The notes under the pieces: generated by a model
Told to the model about the DNA's origin: nothing
Databases searched by the model: none
What the model saw: the letters and a program-made list of their open reading frames with translations, nothing else
Shown here: positions 57,850-64,000 of the stretch, piece by piece
How the letters are laid out: every line of letters starts with the position of its first letter
Position numbering within the stretch: position 1 is the stretch's first letter
Program-made: the position numbers and the translations under genes
Origin: Neisseria sp. DTU_2020_1000833_1_SI_GRL_NUU_006
Lineage (GTDB): Bacteria > Pseudomonadota > Gammaproteobacteria > Burkholderiales > Neisseriaceae
Assembly (NCBI GenBank): GCA_032388755.1
Contig: CP135593.1
Span: 2,515,074 to 2,579,073, forward strand
Length of the DNA: 64,000 nucleotides
Reading direction: 5' to 3'

Positions 57850-58941
57850 TTACACGTTAAACAAAAAGTGCATCACATCCCCGTCCCGCACGACATATTC
57901 CTTGCCTTCCACGCGCATTTTGCCGGCTTCTTTGGCTTTGGCTTCGCCGCCGAGCAAGACAAAGTCGTCGTAGGAAATGACTTGGGCGCGGATGAAGCCG
58001 CGTTCGAAGTCGGTGTGGATGACGCCGGCGGCTTGCGGGGCGGTGTCGCCTTTGTGGATGGTCCAGGCGCGGACTTCTTTGACGCCGGCGGTGAAGTAGG
58101 TTTGCAGGCCCAAGAGGTCGTAGCCGGCACGAATCAGGCGGTTCAGACCGGGTTCTTCCAAGCCCATTTCGGCGAGGAATTCGGCTTTTTCGTCGTCTTC
58201 CAATTCGGCGATTTCGCTCTCCATCGCGGCGCAAACGGCAACGACGGGGGCGTTTTCTTTTTCAGCCAATTCTTTCAGGCGGTCGAGGTGCGGATTGTTT
58301 TCAAAACCGTCTTCGGCAACGTTGCCGACATACATGGCGGGCTTGGCGGTCAGCAGGAACAGCGGTTTGAGCATGGCGAGTTCTTCCGCGTCCAAACCGA
58401 AGGAGCGGACAGGTTTGCCTTCGTCCAGATGCGGCAGCAGTTTTTTGCACAGTTCGACCAGTTTTTGCGCGTCTTTGTCGCCTGAGCGGGCGCGTTTTTC
58501 TTCGCGGACGATGGCTTTTTCGACGCTGGCGAGGTCGGCAAGTGCCAGTTCGGTGCCGATGGTTTCGATGTCGGCAATCGGATCGACTTTGCCGGAAACG
58601 TGGACGATATTGTCGTCGTCAAAGCAGCGCACGACGTTGACGATGGCGTCGGTTTCGCGGATGTTGGCGAGGAACTGGTTGCCCAAGCCTTCGCCTTTGC
58701 TTGCACCTGCGACCAAACCGGCAATGTCGACGAATTCGACGATGGCGGGCTGCATTTTTTGCGGGTTGACGATTTTCGCCAGCTCCGCCATGCGCGGGTC
58801 GGGCACTTCGACGATGCCGACGTTGGGTTCGATGGTGCAGAAGGGATAGTTCGCCGCTTCGATGCCCGATTGGGTCAGCGCGTTAAAGAGGGTGGATTTG
58901 CCGACGTTGGGCAGGCCGACGATGCCGCATTTCAAGCTCAT
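57850..58941 (-). CDS. ychF: Redox-regulated ATPase YchF
   Basis: 363 residues of the Obg-like family. Walker A is GLPNVGKSTLFNAL; the base-specificity motif is NVAE in YVGNVAEDG in place of NKxD, which explains ATP preference. A coiled-coil arm and a C-terminal TGS domain (MRVEGKEYVVRDGDVMHFLFNV) follow. Intact. Confidence 0.94.
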   Translation of the reverse strand: MSLKCGIVGLPNVGKSTLFNALTQSGIEAANYPFCTIEPNVGIVEVPDPRMAELAKIVNPQKMQPAIVEFVDIAGLVAGASKGEGLGNQFLANIRETDAIVNVVRCFDDDNIVHVSGKVDPIADIETIGTELALADLASVEKAIVREEKRARSGDKDAQKLVELCKKLLPHLDEGKPVRSFGLDAEELAMLKPLFLLTAKPAMYVGNVAEDGFENNPHLDRLKELAEKENAPVVAVCAAMESEIAELEDDEKAEFLAEMGLEEPGLNRLIRAGYDLLGLQTYFTAGVKEVRAWTIHKGDTAPQAAGVIHTDFERGFIRAQVISYDDFVLLGGEAKAKEAGKMRVEGKEYVVRDGDVMHFLFNV

Positions 58942-59007
58942 GGTTTTTCCTGAAAAGATAAAAGTTTAACGGCGGATTATAGCATATCGGGGAATGACTC
59001 AAAAACT

Positions 59008-59062
59008 GTAAAGGTCGTCTGAAAACGCCGTTTCCACACAACTCAAACCCTTTCAGACGACC
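59008..59062. repeat. Uptake-sequence inverted pair between ychF and murI
   Basis: AAAGGTCGTCTGAAAA and TTTCAGACGACC in the divergent interval; no gene ends here, so this is mainly an uptake signal. Confidence 0.6.
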
Positions 59063-59132
59063 CCGTCTCTGTTAAGCCTTGCGCCGAACGTGTACAATCG
59101 CCCCATCATACCTAATCCGTACAAACCGCATC

Positions 59133-59942
59133 ATGACTATCAGCAAACAACGCCCCATCGGCGTTTTCGATTCCGGCGTCGGCGGCCTGACCAACGTCCG
59201 CGCCCTGATGGAACGCCTGCCGATGGAAAACATCATCTACTTCGGCGACACCGCCCGCGTTCCCTACGGCACCAAATCCCGCGCCACCATCGAAACCTTC
59301 GCCATGCAGATTGTCGATTTCCTGCTGGAAAACGATGTTAAGGCACTCGTCATCGCGTGCAACACCATTGCCGCCGTTGCCGGACAAAAAATCCGTCAAA
59401 AAGCAGGCAATATGCCTGTATTGGACGTGATTTCCGCCGGCGCACAGGCCGCTCTGAACACCACGCGCAACAACAAAATCGGCATCATCGCCACCAACAC
59501 CACCGTCAACAGCAACGCCTACGCTCGCGCCATCCACGCCCAAAACCCCGACACGCTCGTGCGCACGCAGGCGACGCCGCTGCTCGTGCCGCTGGTGGAA
59601 GAAGGCTGGCTTGACCATGAGGTAACCCGCCTGACCGTGCGCGAATACCTCAAACCGCTCTTGGTGGACGGCATTGACACGCTCGTCCTCGGCTGCACCC
59701 ACTTTCCGTTGCTCAAGCCCCTAATCGGCAAAGAAGCGCAAAACGTCGCCCTGGTCGATTCCGCCATCACCACCGCCGAAGCGACCGCCCAAGCGCTCGC
59801 CCAAGCAGGCCTGCTCAACACTGAAAACGACAGCCCCGACTACCGCTTCTACGTCAGCGACATCCCCCTGCGTTTCCGCACCATAGGCGAACGCTTCCTC
59901 GGACGCAGCATGGAACAAATCGAAATGGTCTCGCTGGGATAA
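59133..59942 (+). CDS. murI: Glutamate racemase
   Basis: 269 residues. MurI makes D-glutamate for peptidoglycan. The two catalytic cysteines are C76 in VIACNTIA and C188 in VLGCTHFP; the N-terminal IGVFDSGVGGLTN is the usual opening. The start at 59133 is chosen for family fit; the ribosome site is weak. Confidence 0.95.
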   Translation: MTISKQRPIGVFDSGVGGLTNVRALMERLPMENIIYFGDTARVPYGTKSRATIETFAMQIVDFLLENDVKALVIACNTIAAVAGQKIRQKAGNMPVLDVISAGAQAALNTTRNNKIGIIATNTTVNSNAYARAIHAQNPDTLVRTQATPLLVPLVEEGWLDHEVTRLTVREYLKPLLVDGIDTLVLGCTHFPLLKPLIGKEAQNVALVDSAITTAEATAQALAQAGLLNTENDSPDYRFYVSDIPLRFRTIGERFLGRSMEQIEMVSLG

Positions 59943-59967
59943 GGCGTATCCCGCATACCAAAACGAG

Positions 59968-60010
59968 AGGTCGTCTGAAAACCCGTGTTTCGAGTTTTCA
60001 GACGACCTTT
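59968..60010 (+). terminator. Uptake-sequence terminator after murI
   Basis: AGGTCGTCTGAAAAC and GTTTTCAGACGACCTTTT. Confidence 0.82.
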
Positions 60011-60055
60011 TGAATGAGGCGAATCAAAGCTATTGCCAATCCTGATCCGCTTGTC

Positions 60056-60898
60056 TCATCGTTCAAGCATTTCTCGGGTAACTAAGGGAATAAAATCCAA
60101 ATTGCTGTCCACAGAGGCGGATAGCTTTTCGGGCAGACTGGGAGCTGCATCGTGGTGAAAACAGGCAAGATTGAGATCTACGCCCGATAGGCTTTCGGGG
60201 CGGCGGAAGAAGTTGTCTTCCTGATAGCGGTGGGAAGCAAACCAATAGCAACGATAATCCATGCGCTCAAAATGGCGGATTAAATCGAGGCGGTTGTCAG
60301 GCTGAGCCTCTGCAAAAATGATTGGTTTATGCTGTTCAATCAGGCGTTTTGCGCCGTTGAGTACATGGCTTTCAAAGCCTTCCGCATCGATTTTCAGCAA
60401 ATCCAGCGCATTGAGTTTTTGAAGCTCGGGATGTCGGTCTAATGCAGTAAGGCGTATGGTTTCGTTTTAGCGGATACCGTCAAAGCTGGATTCGGTGTCA
60501 AAACCCTTGTCCAAAGAAAAACTACCGTAATTCCACTCTGTTTCATAATCTGAAGAGGGAATCTCCAGCCAAGCGTTTTCATCGCCAACGCCTTCTTGAT
60601 AGGCGTAAACATTGGTCAGGCTGTTGAGTGATATATTGGCACACAGAGTTTGGAAAATCACCCGCTGCGGCTCGAAACAGAATAGTTTGCCGAGCTCGAT
60701 ATGTCGGGCGATGGGAATTGCGTGCATACCAATATTTGAGCCGACTTCGACGACATTGCTGTCAGCACGAAGATTGTTCAGAAGAAAACGGACTTCCAAA
60801 TCCGACCATTCTCCATAAGCCTGCGCGTATCGACTGATGAAGTCGCCTTCGATTAAGTTAAACATGCCCCTTTTGAGCATATGTAAAGACGTCCGCAT
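60056..60898 (-). pseudogene. FkbM-family methyltransferase gene with an in-frame stop
   Basis: One continuous frame of 281 codons is interrupted by TAA at 60467-60469 (codon 144, context CGC TAA AAC). The first part has the SAM-binding motif VVEVGSNIGMHAIPIA and LFCFEPQRVIFQTL; the second has LLKIDAEGFESHVLNGAKRL, the hallmark of FkbM enzymes, and IIFAEAQP. FkbM proteins methylate sugars or small molecules. Removing one substitution restores the whole protein, so decay is recent. It may still be expressed if the stop is read through. Confidence 0.85.
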
Positions 60899-61068
60899 GA
60901 TGATTCCCTTTAAAAAATAATGGATTGATTTGATTCGATACTTTGAAAATTATTTTCTTGATGCGTGTATCAGACTGCTCCGTCGGGGCTTAAATTTTGC
61001 CTATCGAATCAAGCCCGACAGTGTAGTCGAGTTAAGTCGAAGCCGACAAACCATCGGTATTCTAAGAG
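60899..61068. other. Short intergenic region upstream of the fkbM pseudogene
   Basis: AT-rich promoter-side sequence with no gene or recognised repeat. A minus-strand ribosome site AAAGGGAATC precedes the fkbM start. Confidence 0.4.
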
Positions 61069-61107
61069 AAAAGGTCGTCTGAAATTAAGTTTTCAGACGA
61101 CCTTTTT
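61069..61107 (-). terminator. Uptake-sequence terminator after yidC
   Basis: AAAAGGTCGTCTGAAA and TTTTCAGACGACCTTTTT, just past the yidC stop. Confidence 0.82.
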
Positions 61108-61123
61108 GTGTGTCAAACCGCTG

Positions 61124-62767
61124 TTAGGAAACAACTTCGCCTTGGGCGCGTTGTTTGTCGATGCTGCGGTTGATGTGCCATTGTTGGGCGATGGTCAGGA
61201 GGTTGTTGACTACCCAGTACAATACCAGACCGGCAGGGAAGAAGAAGAACATGGCTGAGAAAACCAGCGGCATGATTTTCATCATTTTTGCCTGCATCGG
61301 GTCGGTCGGCGGCGGGTTGAGGAATGTTTGGGCAAACATGGTTACCGCCATAATTACGGGCAGGATGTAGTAGGGGTCGGAGCGGCTAAGGTCGGTAATC
61401 CAGCCCAGCCAAGGTGCCTGACGCAATTCTACGGAGGCAAACAACGCCCAGTACAAGCCGATGAAGACGGGGATTTGCAACAGCATGGGCAGGCAGCCGC
61501 CCAGCGGGTTGATTTTTTCGTCTTTGTAAAGCTGCATCATGGCTTGCTGTTGCGCCATACGGTCGTCGCCGTATTTTTCTTTGATGGCTTGCAGTTTGGG
61601 CGCGGCGGCGCGCATTTTTGCCATCGAGCGGTAAGAGGCGTTGGTCAGCGGGTAGAGTACGGCTTTGACGATAATGGTCAAAACGATGATTGCCCAGCCC
61701 CAGTTGCCGATAATGTTGTGTAGTTGGTTCAAGAGCCAGAAGAGGGGGGAGGCGAACCAGTGTACTTTGCCGTAGTCTTTTGCCAGTTGCAGGTTGTCGG
61801 CGATGTTTGCGATGACGGATGTGGTCTGCGGGCCGGCGTAGAGGTTGATGGAGGCTTCGGCTTTCGCGCCGTTTTGGATGGCGGCAAGGGGAACGCTGAC
61901 GCTGGTGCTGTACAGGTTGTCATTGCGGCGTTTGATGTCGATACGGCAGTCGCCTGCGGCGCAAACGCTTTGTCCGCCTTTGGGTTGGAGAATCCAAGTG
62001 GACATGAAGTGGTGTTCAATCATGCCGAGCCAGCCGGTTTGGGTTTTGCGGGCGTATTCGGCTTCGTTTTTGCCTGATTTGGCATCGTCGTCCAAGTCGG
62101 AGAAGCTGACTTTTTGGAATTTGCCTTCGGGGGTGTAAACCACCGGGCCGACGAAAGAGCGGGTAAAGTAGCCTTGACCTTCGGGTTCGCTGCGGTCGCG
62201 TACGATGCGGTAGTCTGCGCTCAGGTTGGCGGGCTTGCCGCTGGTGTTGGTGATGTCGAAACGGACGTTGACGAGGTAGCTGTCTTTGGTAAAGGTATAG
62301 ACTTTGTCGATTTTCAGTCCGTTTGTTTCCGGCGCGCTCAGGCGGACTTCGACTTTGTCGCCGTTGAGGCTGTATTGTTTTTGCGGAGCGGTAAAGTTGA
62401 CGCCTTTCAGGATGTTGTTGCCTTGTGCATCCAAAAGCTCGGACTGGGCAACATAGGTGTATTCTTTGCTGTCGTTAAACAGGGTGAAGGGTTTGTTTTC
62501 GTCGCCATTTGCTTTGTATTTGAGCAGGGTCATTTGACGCAGGTCGCCGCTTTTTTCGTCGATGACGGCTTTGACCGTGTCGGTTGTTACGGTAATCGGC
62601 GTTGCGGGGGCGAGTGCGGCTTCGGCGGCAGCGGTTGCGGCGGTTTGCTGCTGTTGCTGCGCGGCTTGTTGTGCCGGATTGGGTTTGGGGCTGGGGAAGA
62701 AATGTTCCCAGCCGGCAAAGATTGCCAGCGAAATGGCAAAAAATGCCACAAGTCTTTTAAAATCCAT
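61124..62767 (-). CDS. yidC: Membrane protein insertase YidC
   Basis: 547 residues. An N-terminal span (RLVAFFAISLAIFAGWEHF), a large periplasmic domain (about 60-340) and five core spans (about 345-530) with NWGWAIIVLTIIVKAVLYPL, then GGCLPMLLQIPVFIGLYWAL and LNPPPTDPMQAKMMKIMPL. YidC inserts inner-membrane proteins alone or with Sec. Final gene of the rpmH-rnpA-yidD-yidC order. Confidence 0.95.
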   Translation of the reverse strand: MDFKRLVAFFAISLAIFAGWEHFFPSPKPNPAQQAAQQQQQTAATAAAEAALAPATPITVTTDTVKAVIDEKSGDLRQMTLLKYKANGDENKPFTLFNDSKEYTYVAQSELLDAQGNNILKGVNFTAPQKQYSLNGDKVEVRLSAPETNGLKIDKVYTFTKDSYLVNVRFDITNTSGKPANLSADYRIVRDRSEPEGQGYFTRSFVGPVVYTPEGKFQKVSFSDLDDDAKSGKNEAEYARKTQTGWLGMIEHHFMSTWILQPKGGQSVCAAGDCRIDIKRRNDNLYSTSVSVPLAAIQNGAKAEASINLYAGPQTTSVIANIADNLQLAKDYGKVHWFASPLFWLLNQLHNIIGNWGWAIIVLTIIVKAVLYPLTNASYRSMAKMRAAAPKLQAIKEKYGDDRMAQQQAMMQLYKDEKINPLGGCLPMLLQIPVFIGLYWALFASVELRQAPWLGWITDLSRSDPYYILPVIMAVTMFAQTFLNPPPTDPMQAKMMKIMPLVFSAMFFFFPAGLVLYWVVNNLLTIAQQWHINRSIDKQRAQGEVVS

Positions 62768-62813
62768 AAGAGATTCCTGGAATTGACGGGTATGTAATGG
62801 AGATGAAAACTGC

Positions 62814-62825
62814 TTCAGACGGCAT
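62814..62825 (-). repeat. AT-type uptake sequence between yidD and yidC
   Basis: Minus strand reads ATGCCGTCTGAA exactly, the dialect of N. meningitidis and N. gonorrhoeae. Confidence 0.8.
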
Positions 62826-62879
62826 TATATAGAAACCGACGGGAAATTAAAGGAAATCAAGTTATCCGAATGATTCGAA

Positions 62880-63101
62880 TTACGGGACAGGGTCGTGTCC
62901 GTGTCCGCCGAAGGGGTGGCAGCGGGCGATGCGTTTGAGGGCGAGCCAGCCGCCTTTGAATGCGCCGTATTTTTTGACTGCCTCGACCGCATATTGCGAA
63001 CAGGTCGGGGTATAGCGGCAGCGCGGCGGTATCAGCGGGCTGATGGCGTATTGGTAAAAACGGATCAGCGCGAGGATGAATTTGGACAACAGGGTATTCA
63101 T
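62880..63101 (-). CDS. yidD: YidD membrane protein insertion efficiency factor
   Basis: 73 residues. Conserved RFYQYAISPLIPPRCRYTPTC with the cysteines, then SQYAVEAVKKYGAFKGG and RCHPFGGHGHDPVP. YidD sits at the inner membrane and helps YidC. Its ATG shares one base with the rnpA stop (TGATG). Confidence 0.94.
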   Translation of the reverse strand: MNTLLSKFILALIRFYQYAISPLIPPRCRYTPTCSQYAVEAVKKYGAFKGGWLALKRIARCHPFGGHGHDPVP

Positions 63102-63439
63102 CAGCGTTTGCGCATGAGTTGCGCCAATTGGTTTCGGGCTTCGGCGGCGTTTTGCCGGTTGAATGCCAGACGGACGCGTACGACGAAATCATGCGGCGGC
63201 AGGCTATTTTTGTTCAGCCTGAACCAATCGCGGATGACGCGCTTCATGTAGTTGCGTTCATGCGCGCGTTTCGCTGTTTTTTTGCTGACGACCAAGCCGA
63301 GCCGCGGATGGTTCAATCCGTTGTCGCCAGATTGGGAAACTTGCAGCAAATCGCGGCTGCGCCGGTTTTTGAACGCAAAAACGGATGAAAAATCATCCGT
63401 TTTTAATAAGCGGTACTGCTTTCCGAAGCGGTAGTCCAA
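63101..63439 (-). CDS. rnpA: Ribonuclease P protein component
   Basis: 112 residues, basic. The N-terminal FGKQYRLLKTDDFSSVFAFK and the RNR-type helix (KRAHERNYMKRVIRDWFR) are typical. RnpA assists the RNase P RNA in trimming tRNA 5' ends. Directly follows rpmH. Confidence 0.94.
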   Translation of the reverse strand: MDYRFGKQYRLLKTDDFSSVFAFKNRRSRDLLQVSQSGDNGLNHPRLGLVVSKKTAKRAHERNYMKRVIRDWFRLNKNSLPPHDFVVRVRLAFNRQNAAEARNQLAQLMRKR

Positions 63440-63441
63440 AA

Positions 63442-63576
63442 TTACACTGCCAAGCGTTTGCGGCCTTTGGCGCGACGGGCTGCCAATACTGCGCGACCAC
63501 CGCGGGTTTTGGAGCGAACCAGGAAGCCGTGGGTACGTTTGCGTTTGGTAACGGAAGGTTGATAAGTGCGTTTCAT
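63442..63576 (-). CDS. rpmH: 50S ribosomal protein L34
   Basis: 44 residues. The N-terminus MKRTYQPSVTKRKRTHGFLV and the basic RGGRAVLAARRAKGRKRL segment are diagnostic of L34. The stop lies 2 bases before the rnpA start. A consensus-like promoter is upstream. It is shorter than most automatic gene-length limits. Confidence 0.97.
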   Translation of the reverse strand: MKRTYQPSVTKRKRTHGFLVRSKTRGGRAVLAARRAKGRKRLAV

Positions 63577-64000
63577 GATGTTTCCTAAAAAATCGGTAGA
63601 TAAATAAACCGTGAATTACACTCTAATTTTCATCTTTTGTCAATCTCGGTTGAGTAAATGGATATGGCGCGCGGGGTGATTCGGTTTGCGGATTCGCGTA
63701 GTGCTTTGTGGATAAAATTTCCGGCAGGTTGTGGATAAAGTTTGGCGGAGTGGGTATAATCGGCACTTCCTGTCCCTTTGTCGGGCGATAGGTCGTCTGA
63801 AAATGTTGATGCGGATTTATCGTGATGATTTTCCAAAAATAATTTCATTGTATTTCAGACGACGTCCGGTTTGGCGGATAGGGTTTGTGCGGTATTTGCG
63901 ACACTTTTCCTGTCGGGCTGAAACCGCATTTTCAAGGGCTGCAATTTCCGACGGTTTCTCTCCGTTTCTTTCCAACGATTTCCACGACTCGAGCTTATTC
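63577..64000. other. rpmH upstream region with DnaA boxes, candidate origin/dnaA promoter
   Basis: Two perfect DnaA boxes (TGTGGATAA, the reverse of TTATCCACA) lie at 63707-63715 and 63730-63738. A plus-strand TATAAT at 63755-63760 could drive dnaA, expected just beyond the window by the usual gene order. Uptake sequences are at about 63790-63801 and 63854-63866. No gene is seen to the window edge. Confidence 0.55.
63615..63643 (-). promoter_or_regulatory. Sigma-70 promoter of rpmH-rnpA-yidD-yidC
   Basis: On the minus strand a perfect TTGACA (63643-63638) and TGTAAT (63620-63615) are 17 bases apart, about 38 bases before the rpmH ATG. Confidence 0.85.

Overview
The window is from a commensal Neisseria. 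It is crowded with the 12-base DNA uptake sequence AGGTCGTCTGAA, often as inverted pairs that double as terminators. This is the uptake-sequence dialect known from the N. mucosa / N. sicca / N. macacae group. Correia elements, dRS3/NIME palindromes, an IS30-family element like IS1655, and Neisseria-type gene content (glnE, parC, pilE, PilS/PilR, yidC-rnpA-rpmH) agree. The species call is an inference.

Layout. 1-10 kb: end of prmC, xth, an ArsR-type regulator, an LpxL-type acyltransferase, glnE, dapD, sspA-sspB, a GNAT enzyme, an isochorismatase-like hydrolase and a small YeaQ-type membrane protein. 10.3-13 kb: tRNA-His/Arg/Pro cluster with a clear promoter, folD, and an IS30 element. 13-22 kb: rfbA-rfbB with no rfbC, a broken DUF4112 gene, pilR-pilS, parC. 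22-30 kb: a small exported protein divergent from an S24 repressor, erpA, an unusual zinc-ribbon membrane protein, a glutamine amidotransferase, a Fic protein and tex. 30-40.5 kb: tldD, then an envelope-stress-like island (PspA/IM30, YqiJ-like OB-fold protein, YqiK flotillin) interrupted by small membrane and AT-rich genes, PepSY-like proteins and OsmC. 40.5-52.5 kb: smc, a glycine-zipper protein, an NSS transporter with a 30-residue MetS-type subunit, amiC-tsaE, asd, recG. 52.5-55.7 kb: a repeat-rich pilin locus. 55.7-64 kb: tyrS, an AT-rich orphan, ychF, murI, a nonsense-interrupted fkbM gene, then yidC-yidD-rnpA-rpmH (minus strand) and DnaA boxes near the right edge.

The most interesting region is the pilin locus. 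Two type IV pilin genes are separated by a REP-associated tyrosine transposase (RAYT) gene, which sits inside an array of GTAG-headed palindromes with a 116-bp period. Further copies of the same palindrome lie elsewhere in the window. Upstream of the first pilin gene is a sigma-54 promoter with GG-N10-GC spacing, preceded by regularly spaced repeats that look like activator sites. The likely cognate regulators, PilS and PilR, are encoded intact at 15.8-19.0 kb. Other points to check: a 60-bp direct repeat that copies the end of pspA plus its terminator around a membrane-protein gene, three Correia elements of exactly 107 bp (one of which supplies a stop codon), and two unrelated-looking proteins that may both carry an L7/L12 C-terminal-like fold.

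All functional names rest on motifs and remembered family features; no database search was run.
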